Assembly: GCA_043738095.1 (NCBI GenBank)
Contig: JAYSZI010000062.1
Location: forward strand, 1 to 64,000
Direction: 5' to 3'
Origin: Lysobacter_K sp043738095
Lineage (GTDB): Bacteria; Pseudomonadota; Gammaproteobacteria; Xanthomonadales; Xanthomonadaceae
DNA: 64,000 bases
Part shown: positions 46,156 to 54,815 of the stretch, piece after piece
How positions within the stretch are numbered: the stretch's first letter is position 1
How the letters are laid out: each line of letters starts with the position of its first letter
Position numbers and translations under genes: made by a program
Notes under the pieces: generated by a model
Told to the model about the DNA's origin: nothing
The model's database searches: none
Seen by the model: only the letters and a program-made list of their open reading frames with translations

Positions 46156-49100
46156 GCGGGCATCCGGACCAGACAGGCGCCGCAGCGCGCGTTGCGCGCC
46201 TGACCCCGCAGCAGCGCGAGCTGCTGCTGCGCCGTCTGCGCGAATCAGCTCCCGAAGTGGCGTCGGTGGAATCAATTCCGCGTCGATCAGACCCCGGCGC
46301 AGCGGTCGCGCTTTCACCAGCACAGCGCCGACTCTGGTTCTTCGAGCGCCTCCAGCCGGGCACCGGCGCGTACAACCTCTATGCGCACACGCGTTTGCGC
46401 GGACCGTTGGACGTGGACGCCGTCCGTGCGTCGATTGTGGAGCTGGCCGCCCGGCACGACGCGCTGCGCATGGTGTTCTCAGAAGAATCTGGCGAGCCGC
46501 GTTTGCGCGTACTCGATTCCGTCGAGATCCGCATTGCGGAGACGGATTTGTCCGATCAGCCGGCGCCGGCACGCGAGCAGGTGCTCGCGAAGTTGCTGGA
46601 AACCGAGACGGCATTTGCGTTTGACCTCTCGCGCGCGCTGTTTCGTGCAGGGCTGGTCAAGCTTGCAGACGACGACCACGCACTGACGCTCGTCGTCCAC
46701 CACATCGTTTCCGATGCCTGGTCCTGCGGACGGCTGCTCGAGGAATTCAGCGCGCTCTACCGGGCGCGCACCGGAGGGGTCCGGACTAACCTGCCCGCGC
46801 TACCCGTTACGTATGCCGACGCGGTCGCTTGGCAGGCCGAGCGTGCCGCCGGCGATGGCTTCACCGCGAGCCTGCACTTCTGGAAGGAGGCGCTCGACGG
46901 CACGACCGGCATTCTCGATATGCCAACTGATCGCCCTCGAGCCCCAACGGCGACGGGGCAGGGTGCGCGCCTGCGGTTCGGCCTGGACGCGACCGTCAGG
47001 CGGCGAATGGCCGAGCTCGCCGTCACTGAGCGGGCAACGCCCTTCATGGCGTGGCTCGCCCTGTTCCAGATGCTGTTGGCACGGCAATGCGGGCAGGATG
47101 ACGTAGTTGTGGGTACGCCCGTCGCAAATCGCGGCCGGCCTGAACTCGAACCGCTGGTTGGCCTGTTTGTAAACACCCTCCCGCTGCGGGGTCGATTCGA
47201 AGATGACCCCTCATTCCGGACCGTGCTCGCCCGCACGCGTTCGCACTGCATGGACGCACTCGAAAACGCCGAGGTGCCATTGGAGCGCATCGTCGATGCC
47301 CTTCGGGTAGAGCGTGTTCCCGGTCGCTCCCCGCTCGTGCAGACGATGTTTCTGATGCAGGACAGCGGCGCGCCTATGGATCTGCCCGGCATCGAAGCCG
47401 AATGGCTCGAACCCGAGCTACGCACCGCACGCTTCGAGGTCACGCTGTCGCTGACGGATACGGCCGCAGGATTCGACGCGGTGTTTGATTACGCGACCGA
47501 TCTCTTCGACGCCGCTACGATGGTGCGCTTCGCACGGCAACTGCAGACGCTCGCGCAAGACGCGCTGGACCGACCCGACACGACCATGTCCCGGCTTCAG
47601 CTTCTGGATGGCGAAGCGGTCGCGGAAATTCTCTACTTGGGCGATGGCGGTCCGGCCACGGGTGAAATGCGAGGCCTGTTCGATCTCGTGGCCGCCCAAG
47701 CGGACAGGACGCCCGATGCCATCGCACTAGCGGACGGCACCCGCGAACTCAGCTACGCCTCGATGGTTTCCCAGGTGCATGTGCTGGCGGCGCGGTTACA
47801 GGCGGCCGGCGTAGTCCGTGGCGACCGCGTCGCGATCCTTGCAGACCGCTCAATAGAGGCCGTGCTAGCGGTGCTCGCTATCCTCGCCGCCGGTGGCGCC
47901 TATATTCCCGTCGATCCTGGGCAGCCAGACGACCGCGTGCGGTACGTGCTGTCTGACGCGGACGTCTCTGTCCTCATCGCTCCTCCGTCGATGCAGGCCC
48001 ACGCAATGGCCTTCAGATCGCACGTTGCGGTCGTCGACAGCACCGGGCCGTCCGGCGCTGTCCCGTTCGAGCCCGTGGACGTGGCGCTCTCCGACGCCGC
48101 CTACGTGATCTACACCTCCGGCTCCACCGGCACCCCGAAGGGCGTGGTGATCGAACATGCATCCGCGGCGAACCTCGTGGCGGGCTTCCTTGCACACCAC
48201 GAATTTGCCGGCAAGCGCCTGCTGATGATTCCACCGCTGATCTTCGACGCATCGGTCGGCGATCTTTTCCCGGTGTTGGCCTGCGGCGCGACACTTGTGC
48301 TGCATCCGGATCCCGCGATGCTCGGAGCGCGCGAGCTGCGCGAGTTCTGCAAAGCGCTCGCGATCAATGCGATCGATGCGCCGGCCGCGTTGTGGCGTCG
48401 CTGGGTCGAGGCAGGTGCGTTCGATCCGGATGCTGCAGGCGACGCACCGTACATCGAGCTGATGATGATCGGCGGTGAGTCTGTTCCGCAGGCGCTGGCG
48501 CGGCATTTCGTCAAAGCCTCGGGCGGTCGCGCGACGCTGGTCAATCACTACGGACCCACCGAAGCGTCGGTCTGCGCCACCATCCATGCGATCCGCGCCG
48601 GCGATACGGATGAGGCGCACGAACTGCCCATCGGCAGGCCATTGCCCGGGGTGGGCGTCTACATCGTCGATCGCAACGGCAGCCTCGCACCCCGTGGGGT
48701 ACTGGGCGAACTCTGCATCGGCGGAGCGGGCGTTGCGCGCGGTTACCTTGGTCAACCGGAGCTGACCCGGGAGCGGTTCATCCCGGATCCGTTCGCTTCC
48801 ATAGGCGACGCGCGCCTGTATAAAACCGGCGACCTTGCGCGTTGGGATTCAGCGGGGCGTTTGCAGTTCGCGGGCCGCAGTGACCACCAAGCCAAGCTTC
48901 GCGGGCTCCGCGTCGAACTCGGCGAAATCGAGGCTGCACTCGCTTCCCACCCGGGCGTCTCCGCGGCCGTGGCTCTTGTGCGCGAAGATCGCCCCGGTGA
49001 TCGGCGGCTAGTCGCCTACATCGTGGGCGACGCGCGGGCTGACGACACCTCCCTGCGCGCAAACCTGGCTGCGCACCTGCCCGAAGCGCTACTCCCCTCG

Positions 49101-50639
49101 GCGTATGTGCTGCTGGGGGCGCTGCCGCTGACACCCAACGGCAAGGTCGACCGCAAGGCCCTGCCGGCACCGGCAAGCATCGATACCGGACGTTCGCTTC
49201 GCGCCCCATCCACCCCGACGGAGGCGGCCGTCCTCGCGGTGTGGCAGGAGGTCCTTGGCCGGGCCGCGATCGGCGTTGACGACGATTTCTTCGCCGCTGG
49301 CGGGGACTCGCTCCTGACCCTCCCGCTCGTCTTCGGCCTGCACACTGCGCTGGGAGTCGACGTGCCGCTGTCAGCGGTGTTCGCGACGCCAACGATCGCC
49401 GGTCTTGCACGCGACATCGACGCGCGTCGCGAAGGAACGGCGCCGCCGGTGCTCGACCTTAGCAGCCTCGTCGTGCTCCCCGACACGATACATGCGGCGC
49501 ACGCGCAACCTGCCCGGGCTGATCGGGGTTCGCCCCGGTCAGCCCTGGTCACGGGCGCTACAGGCTTCCTCGGCGCCTACCTTGTCCGCGAGCTGCTCGA
49601 CTCAACGGACGCCGAGGTTGTCTGCCTCGTACGTGCCTCGAACGCGGTCGACGGCGTGGCCCGGATCCGGAGCAACCTGGCGGCCTATGGGCTGTGGAAT
49701 GACTCCGATGCTGCCCGCCTTATAGCCATTTGTGGCGACCTCGCCGAGCCTTCACTGGGCCTGCAACCGGTGGAATTCGACGACCTCGGGCAGCGCCTCG
49801 ATGTCATTTTCCACAACGGCGGACAGGTCAACTTCCTCGCTCCGTACCAGCATCTGCAGGCCGCCAACGTGGCCGGTACCCGTGAGGTTTTGCGCCTCGC
49901 GACAACTGGCCCGCTGAAGCCCGTGCATCTGGTTTCGACGCTGGGGGTCTACCTCACCGACGAGTACCTTGAGCGCGAGGTGCACGAGGACGACGCACCG
50001 CCCGGTCCGGACGGTCAACACGGCGGCTACAACCAGAGCAAGTGGGTCAGCGAACAACTCGCTCTGCTCGCCCGCGAGCGCGGAGTTCCAGTCGCGGTCT
50101 ACCGCCCCGCACGGATCACCGCCGACAGCCGGACCGGCGCCAGCAACGTGGGCGACTACTTCAACGCCTGGCTCAAGGGCTGCGTCCAGCTCGGCATCGC
50201 GCCGGATCTGCCGGACGAGGCTTTCGACATGGCGCCTGTGGACTACGTCGGTCGCGCCATCGTGCGCCTGGCCCTCGGCGGCGGCGACGCGAACGGAAAT
50301 TTCCACTTCTTCAACAACCATCGCCTGCCGATCCGCGACGCGATCGCGGTTCTGCGAGCCGAGGGCTTCGCAATCACGGAAGTACCGTACCCGCAGTGGC
50401 GCGCTGCGCTGCTGGAGGCCGCGAGCAAGTCAGGTGAGAACGCCCTGGCGCCGTTCGCCGGGCTCTTCCCGGAGCGACCGGATGCACGCGAGCCGCATTT
50501 TGATTGCACCCGCACCGAACAGGCCGCGCAGGCGCAAGGGCTCGCTATGCCACCTGCGGATCGCGCATTGTTCGCCACTGGTGTGAGGTTCCTGAAGGTG
50601 CGCGGTGCGATGCCTGCGATCGACAGGGTCGAGGCCTGA
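46152..50639 (+). CDS. Non-ribosomal peptide synthetase, module 3 with terminal thioester reductase (C-A-PCP-R)
   Basis: 1495 residues from GTG 46152. C domain with H183-H-I-V-S-D-A (last motif position Ala instead of Gly); A domain of a different lineage from modules 1 and 2 (LIFDASVGDLF, NHYGPTEASVC; hand code D-A-G-D-M-G-H-V-C-K, no match known to me); PCP with S1053 in AGGDSLLTLPL. A C-terminal short-chain-dehydrogenase-type thioester reductase (about 1125-1490) has the NADPH loop VTGATGFLGAYL (G1135), the catalytic pair Y1293-x3-K1297 in GGYNQSKW, and VSTLGVY. There is no thioesterase: the chain should be released as an aldehyde, or an alcohol after a second reduction, which may cyclise to an imine or pyrazinone-like product. 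Confidence 0.95.
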   Translation: MSGHPDQTGAAARVARLTPQQRELLLRRLRESAPEVASVESIPRRSDPGAAVALSPAQRRLWFFERLQPGTGAYNLYAHTRLRGPLDVDAVRASIVELAARHDALRMVFSEESGEPRLRVLDSVEIRIAETDLSDQPAPAREQVLAKLLETETAFAFDLSRALFRAGLVKLADDDHALTLVVHHIVSDAWSCGRLLEEFSALYRARTGGVRTNLPALPVTYADAVAWQAERAAGDGFTASLHFWKEALDGTTGILDMPTDRPRAPTATGQGARLRFGLDATVRRRMAELAVTERATPFMAWLALFQMLLARQCGQDDVVVGTPVANRGRPELEPLVGLFVNTLPLRGRFEDDPSFRTVLARTRSHCMDALENAEVPLERIVDALRVERVPGRSPLVQTMFLMQDSGAPMDLPGIEAEWLEPELRTARFEVTLSLTDTAAGFDAVFDYATDLFDAATMVRFARQLQTLAQDALDRPDTTMSRLQLLDGEAVAEILYLGDGGPATGEMRGLFDLVAAQADRTPDAIALADGTRELSYASMVSQVHVLAARLQAAGVVRGDRVAILADRSIEAVLAVLAILAAGGAYIPVDPGQPDDRVRYVLSDADVSVLIAPPSMQAHAMAFRSHVAVVDSTGPSGAVPFEPVDVALSDAAYVIYTSGSTGTPKGVVIEHASAANLVAGFLAHHEFAGKRLLMIPPLIFDASVGDLFPVLACGATLVLHPDPAMLGARELREFCKALAINAIDAPAALWRRWVEAGAFDPDAAGDAPYIELMMIGGESVPQALARHFVKASGGRATLVNHYGPTEASVCATIHAIRAGDTDEAHELPIGRPLPGVGVYIVDRNGSLAPRGVLGELCIGGAGVARGYLGQPELTRERFIPDPFASIGDARLYKTGDLARWDSAGRLQFAGRSDHQAKLRGLRVELGEIEAALASHPGVSAAVALVREDRPGDRRLVAYIVGDARADDTSLRANLAAHLPEALLPSAYVLLGALPLTPNGKVDRKALPAPASIDTGRSLRAPSTPTEAAVLAVWQEVLGRAAIGVDDDFFAAGGDSLLTLPLVFGLHTALGVDVPLSAVFATPTIAGLARDIDARREGTAPPVLDLSSLVVLPDTIHAAHAQPARADRGSPRSALVTGATGFLGAYLVRELLDSTDAEVVCLVRASNAVDGVARIRSNLAAYGLWNDSDAARLIAICGDLAEPSLGLQPVEFDDLGQRLDVIFHNGGQVNFLAPYQHLQAANVAGTREVLRLATTGPLKPVHLVSTLGVYLTDEYLEREVHEDDAPPGPDGQHGGYNQSKWVSEQLALLARERGVPVAVYRPARITADSRTGASNVGDYFNAWLKGCVQLGIAPDLPDEAFDMAPVDYVGRAIVRLALGGGDANGNFHFFNNHRLPIRDAIAVLRAEGFAITEVPYPQWRAALLEAASKSGENALAPFAGLFPERPDAREPHFDCTRTEQAAQAQGLAMPPADRALFATGVRFLKVRGAMPAIDRVEA

Positions 50640-50641
50640 CC

Positions 50642-51958
50642 ATGTTGGGGCTGCGTGACTTCCTGCTGGTGTGGTCCGGGCAGCTGATCTCCGGCGTGGG
50701 CTCGAGGGTGACGTCGTTCGCGCTCGGGCTGTGGGTGCTGCAGACCACCGGCTCGACCACGCGCTTCGCCTTCGTGTTCGTCGCAATGGCGGTGCCGGCG
50801 CTGCTCATCGCACCGCTCGCGGGAGCGCTCGTCGACCGCTGGGACCGCCGCCGCACGATGATCGCCTGCGAGGCCATCTCTATGACGGTGATGCTCGCCA
50901 TGGCCCTGCTGCTGTGGGCGGATGCGTTGTCGATGTGGCACGTCTATGCCGGCGTCGGAATCACCGCGGTCGCCAACGCGTTCCTGCAGCCGGCGTACGC
51001 AGCTAGCGTGCCGCTACTCGCTTCGCCCGAACGGCTCACCCGCGTCAACGGTCTGGTGCAGACAGGCACCGCTGTCGCTCAGGTTGGCGGTCCGCTGCTC
51101 GCCGGTGTCCTGGTCAGCGCTATTTCCATGCAGGGCGTGCTGCTGGTGGACGCCGCGACATTCGGGCTCGGCGTGCTGGCACTCGCCGCGGCGCGCATTC
51201 CACGCCCGCGTCGCTCTGCGCCCAGCGCGGAAACCAGTCTGTGGCAAGAGGCGGAGGAGGGGTTCCGCTACGTGCGCGAGCGTCCAGGGCTGCTGGGCCT
51301 TCTGCTCGTGTTCGGCGTCACCAACTTTCTCTTCGGCATTGCCAGCATCGCGATCACGCCGCTGGTGCTGTCCATGGCCACACCGGCCCAGCTCGGCCTG
51401 CAGATGGCGATCGGCGGATGCGGCCTGCTTTTGGGGGGGGTGCTGATGAGCCTCTGGCACGGGCCCGCGCGCCGGATCGACGGGGTCCTCCTGGGTTCGC
51501 TCGGCGCAGGAGTGATGCTCGCAGCGCATGGCCTGCAACCCTCGTTCTACCTGCTCGCGGCGGCGGGTTTCGCGTTCTTCCTGATGATCCCGCTGATCCA
51601 CGCCTGCAATGCCTCACTGTGGCAGACGAAAGTGCCCGGCGATCTGCAGGGCAGGTGCTTCGCAATCCAGCGCGTGCTTGCCGAATCAGCAATGCCGATC
51701 GGCTTCTGCCTCGCGGGACCTCTGGCCGAGCGCGTGTTCGAGCCGTGGCTCATGCCAGGCGGGGCGCTCGCCGCAAGCGTCGGTGCCCTGATCGGCACCG
51801 GCGCAGGGCGGGGCATCGCCCTAATGTTCATCGTGCTCGGCGCGCTGATGGTGCTGGTCTCGACCGGCGCCTATGCAGTCCGGGCCATCAGGTGCGTCGA
51901 GACCGACCTGGCAGACGCCACGGTGGTGGCCGACGACAACCTCCCTTGCGCCGCATAA
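50642..51958 (+). CDS. MFS transporter, probable exporter of the NRPS product
   Basis: 438-residue, about 12-helix protein of the MFS_3/enterobactin-exporter-like group (LRDFLLVWSGQLISGVGSRVTSFALGLWVL; loop 2-3 motif GALVDRWDRRRTM). It begins two bases after the NRPS stop codon, and no other ORF interrupts the operon. Efflux pumps of this group in NRPS clusters export the finished peptide and give self-protection. A long N-terminal extension of the frame lies inside the reductase domain and is not used. Confidence 0.88.
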   Translation: MLGLRDFLLVWSGQLISGVGSRVTSFALGLWVLQTTGSTTRFAFVFVAMAVPALLIAPLAGALVDRWDRRRTMIACEAISMTVMLAMALLLWADALSMWHVYAGVGITAVANAFLQPAYAASVPLLASPERLTRVNGLVQTGTAVAQVGGPLLAGVLVSAISMQGVLLVDAATFGLGVLALAAARIPRPRRSAPSAETSLWQEAEEGFRYVRERPGLLGLLLVFGVTNFLFGIASIAITPLVLSMATPAQLGLQMAIGGCGLLLGGVLMSLWHGPARRIDGVLLGSLGAGVMLAAHGLQPSFYLLAAAGFAFFLMIPLIHACNASLWQTKVPGDLQGRCFAIQRVLAESAMPIGFCLAGPLAERVFEPWLMPGGALAASVGALIGTGAGRGIALMFIVLGALMVLVSTGAYAVRAIRCVETDLADATVVADDNLPCAA

Positions 51959-51972
51959 CTTAAGGAACCGCT

Positions 51973-52179
51973 ATGCAGGACGTAGACATCGATCTGGGGC
52001 CGTACCGAGTGGTGCTGAACCACGAGGAACAGTACTCGATCCTGCCAATCAGCCAACCGGTGCCCGCGGGTTGGCGCCCCGCGGACTGCGAGGGCGCGGA
52101 GGAGGTCTGCCTCGCGCACATCCGCGAGGTGTGGACCGACATGCGACCGCTCAGCGCGCGCGTTACCGCGGCCAGCTGA
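51973..52179 (+). CDS. MbtH-like protein
   Basis: 68 residues. The family signature is complete: VVLNHEEQYSILP, then GWR and VCLAHIREVWTDMRPLS. MbtH proteins bind adenylation domains and are needed for activity or solubility of many of them, so at least one of the three A domains here probably depends on it. AAGGAACCGCT precedes the ATG. It lies 14 bp after the transporter gene. Confidence 0.97.
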   Translation: MQDVDIDLGPYRVVLNHEEQYSILPISQPVPAGWRPADCEGAEEVCLAHIREVWTDMRPLSARVTAAS

Positions 52180-52209
52180 GTCCGAAACAGAGCAGAGCAA
52201 GGGATAGCC

Positions 52210-52989
52210 ATGACTCCAGACAACGACAGCCTCGGCACAACCGAAATCGACGGCATTGCCGTCGGGCGACGCTCGCAAGCCGAATGCCAGGGCCCCGCCG
52301 CCCGCGGTAACCTGCTTCGCGCTTCACACGTCGAACAGGACATGCCCGACTCCGCACTCGCCGTGACCGTGCGATGGGTGAGGGACTTCCTTGCGCGCCC
52401 CCATCCACACGTAGGCCGTGCAGGACCCGTGTGCCCGTTCACACCGACCGCGCTCGCGCTCGACACAATTTGGCTTACTGAAGTCTCAGAGACCAAGGTG
52501 GACCGCGCCGCCGTGGAGGCCCTCATCGCCGACTATCGCGACCTGTTTCTGGAACTAGACCCGCGCTCTGGGCAGGCTGCACTCAGCAAGACGATCCTCG
52601 TTGTCTTTCCCAATCTTGGAGAGCAAGGCGCCCGTGTCGTCGATGAAGTGCAGGCGGCCCAGAAAGCGCCCTTCGTCGAAGCAGGCCTGATGCTGGGCGA
52701 GTTCCACGCCGCCAACGAGAGTCCAGGGCTTCGCAATCCCGACTTCCGCCCCTTGCGCAGCCCGGTCCCGATGCTCGCAATCCGGCACATGGTCGAAACG
52801 GACTTGCCGTTCCTGCGGCGCGATATTGATGCGCCTGAAGTGCGCACGAAGTTCCTGCGTGCCTATCTGCGCCGCCTCGGCAGTAGCGTTCGCCGGAGCA
52901 ACTTCGATCAGGCGATCGCTGCGCTTGTCGATGCGGAGCTACAGGTCGCCCGCATACGCGCGGAGCGGCACGCAGGGGACGTGGCGTGA
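52210..52989 (+). CDS. DUF6875-type protein of an NRPS operon, function unknown
   Basis: 259 residues, soluble, no signal peptide. The conserved-looking core (GRAGPVCPFTPTALALDTIWL, LVVFPNLGE, ANESPGLRNPDFRPLRSPVPML, AIRHMVETDLPFL) matches, as I recall it, the family annotated DUF6875, found with NRPS and other natural-product genes. No catalytic motif that I can name. It has a Cys-Pro-Phe-Thr-Pro segment and a conserved His/Arg-rich LAIRHM stretch that might be a site. The start has AGGG upstream and its stop overlaps the flavoprotein start as GTGA, so the two probably act together, for example in making an unusual building block. Confidence 0.7.
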   Translation: MTPDNDSLGTTEIDGIAVGRRSQAECQGPAARGNLLRASHVEQDMPDSALAVTVRWVRDFLARPHPHVGRAGPVCPFTPTALALDTIWLTEVSETKVDRAAVEALIADYRDLFLELDPRSGQAALSKTILVVFPNLGEQGARVVDEVQAAQKAPFVEAGLMLGEFHAANESPGLRNPDFRPLRSPVPMLAIRHMVETDLPFLRRDIDAPEVRTKFLRAYLRRLGSSVRRSNFDQAIAALVDAELQVARIRAERHAGDVA

Positions 52990-54335
52990 GCGTTCGTTCA
53001 ATTGAGCAGCAGCCTGTGGACGCGGAGCGGATCGCCATCGTCGGCGGCGGCTTGTCGGCCTCGCTTCTGGCCCTCAATCTTGCCGCTCGCGGAAACGCGG
53101 TGGACGTCTACGAGCGTCGTGCCGATCCACGAACCAGCGCGTTCGACGGGGGCCGATCCATCAACCTCGGGCTCTCGAAACGCGGAATCCAGGCGCTCGA
53201 GCAAGCCGGCCTGCTGGACGAGGTATTGCGCCGCGCGGTCACCATGCGTGGGCGGGTCATCCACGCGCCGGACGGCAGCACACGTTTCCAGCCCTATGGG
53301 AAAGGGGGCGGTGAGGTTCTCCATTCCATCGACCGCAATGAGCTCAACAAGCTTCTGCTTGAGCGAGCCGCCGCGCATTCAACGGTGCAGCTGCATTTCG
53401 AGCACCGACTTAAAGCGGTCGACAAGTCGGCGCGCGAACTTACATTCGAAACGCCGTCTGGCGAACTGCGCACCAAGCCGAAATGGGTAGCCGGCGCGGA
53501 TGGCGCCTTCTCCCGCGTCCGTCAGCAGATGCATCGTGGGGAACGTGCGGATTTCCATCAGGAATACCTGGAATGGGGCTACAAGGAGCTGACCCTCGCA
53601 GCGGCTCCGGGTGGTTCTTCAGTCATCGACCTGGAGGCCCTCCACGTCTGGCCGAGGCGACACTGTCTGTTCGTATCCCACCCCAACCGTGACGGGTCGC
53701 ACACGCTGACCCTGTTCCTGCCGTTCGAGGGGGAAGACAGCTTCGCGACAACACAATCGGCCGAGGACGTACAACGTCTGTTCGAGCGCTACTTCCCTGA
53801 TCTCGTGCCGCTATTGCCCGGACTGGTGCCGGAATGGATGAAGCACGAGGTCGGCTCCTTGGTCACTATCCGGACGGCCCCTTGGCGTCATGGCGATTGG
53901 ATGGTCCTCCTTGGTGATGCCTGCCACGCTGTGTATCCGTTTTATGGGCAGGGGATGAACTCGGCGTTCGAGGACTGTTCCGCATTGCTTGCCGCGATGG
54001 ACGCTCATCCGCAGGATCGCGACGCGGCATTCGCGCTGTATGAAATGTCCCGCCGGCCGCATACCGACACGCTGGCCGAGCTATCCAAAGCCAACTTCGT
54101 GGAACTGCGCCAGCGCGTGCAGTCGATGTGGTTTGTCGCACGTAAGCGGTTGGACGTAAGCCTCAACCGCATATTGCCCCATGCGTATTTGCCGCTGTAT
54201 ACGATGATCGCGCATACGACGATGCCATATGGCGACGCGCTCGCGCGGGCGCGCCGGCAGGACCGGGTGCTTGCTTGGGCATCGGCCGGCATTGCAGCGA
54301 CTGCAGGTGTCGGGCTGTGGGTAGCGGTTGGATAA
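52986..54335 (+). CDS. Kynurenine 3-monooxygenase-like flavoprotein
   Basis: 449 residues, group A FAD monooxygenase. FAD/NADPH motifs are IVGGGLSASLLALNLAARG, GADGAFSRVR and GDACHAVYPFYGQGMNSAFEDC. The GGRSINLGLSKRGIQALEQAGL segment and a C-terminal membrane-anchoring helix (VLAWASAGIAATAGVGLWVAV) are those of kynurenine 3-monooxygenase rather than of general aromatic hydroxylases. In primary metabolism it makes 3-hydroxykynurenine, but none of the other kynurenine-pathway genes is nearby, and it is translationally coupled to an NRPS operon. I infer that it supplies a hydroxylated aromatic monomer such as 3-hydroxykynurenine or hydroxylates a related residue. The GTG start overlaps the DUF6875 stop. 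Confidence 0.88.
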   Translation: MSVRSIEQQPVDAERIAIVGGGLSASLLALNLAARGNAVDVYERRADPRTSAFDGGRSINLGLSKRGIQALEQAGLLDEVLRRAVTMRGRVIHAPDGSTRFQPYGKGGGEVLHSIDRNELNKLLLERAAAHSTVQLHFEHRLKAVDKSARELTFETPSGELRTKPKWVAGADGAFSRVRQQMHRGERADFHQEYLEWGYKELTLAAAPGGSSVIDLEALHVWPRRHCLFVSHPNRDGSHTLTLFLPFEGEDSFATTQSAEDVQRLFERYFPDLVPLLPGLVPEWMKHEVGSLVTIRTAPWRHGDWMVLLGDACHAVYPFYGQGMNSAFEDCSALLAAMDAHPQDRDAAFALYEMSRRPHTDTLAELSKANFVELRQRVQSMWFVARKRLDVSLNRILPHAYLPLYTMIAHTTMPYGDALARARRQDRVLAWASAGIAATAGVGLWVAVG

Positions 54336-54364
54336 GCCACTGCGGGTTCTTGAAAGGCTTTTTT
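54334..54364 (+). terminator. Weak terminator candidate after the NRPS operon
   Basis: AAGCC (54334-54338) can pair with GGCTT (54356-54360) and is followed by a T-run into TTTTTTAAAA. The stem is 5 bp with a 17-nt loop, so this is tentative; position directly after the last gene favours it. Confidence 0.3.
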
Positions 54365-54815
54365 AAAACGATGGAGTGGCCAATTGTCTGCGACTCCAGC
54401 AGGCCCAGCACGCTGCTAGCGCCCCGTCCGAGTACGAGCGTGTCAATCTGGGTGTTGCCCGCTTTCCTTCGCGAGACGGAGTGGTTCGCTTGGGATGCGG
54501 TCTGGGAAGAGATCGAACGCTTCAAGTGGACTATTGATGCTGCCTAGATTTATTAAAAAATTGCGGCGATTTGTAAATTTACATTTTCATGTAAATCGCT
54601 GTAAGTCCCCCGTTTATGGGATGGGCAGCCTGGGTTCGGCTGAACGAATGCGACGAGCTTTCGGGCTAGCTGACCTTGTTCCGTCTGCGTGGAATTTGAG
54701 ATCAGAGCAACTCACAAGGGCTGAGTCCTGCGGAACGTGTGCGTTTGCAGAGCTAGCCACGCCGAGGGAGACACCAAAGCGCGATGCGCACTTGCGCATG
54801 CGAAGGTGCAGCTAA
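54336..54815. other. Gene-free, AT-richer junction between NRPS operon and island
   Basis: 480 bp. Base composition drops sharply at about 54540-54600 (TTTATTAAAAAATTG and the palindrome at 54577-54596). Short frames on both strands before that resemble nothing I can name. A second inverted repeat, ATGCGC-ACTT-GCGCAT (54784-54799), lies 16 bp before the start of the next gene and could be an operator. The left edge of a mobile element may be in here, but I find no matching repeat at the other side. Confidence 0.4.
54577..54596. repeat. Perfect palindrome ATTTACAT-TTTC-ATGTAAAT
   Basis: 8-bp arms, 4-nt loop, in the AT-rich patch. The flanking GCGATTT (54565-54571) and AAATCGC (54593-54599) form an alternative longer arm pair. 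No T-tract follows, so it is not a standard terminator; a recombination, binding or nicking site is possible. Confidence 0.6.

Noticed and set aside
54163..54525. Minus-strand frame with DTLVLGRGASSVLG, resembling a universal stress protein end
   Set aside because: Most of it overlaps the certain monooxygenase gene, and the match is short; treated as chance.
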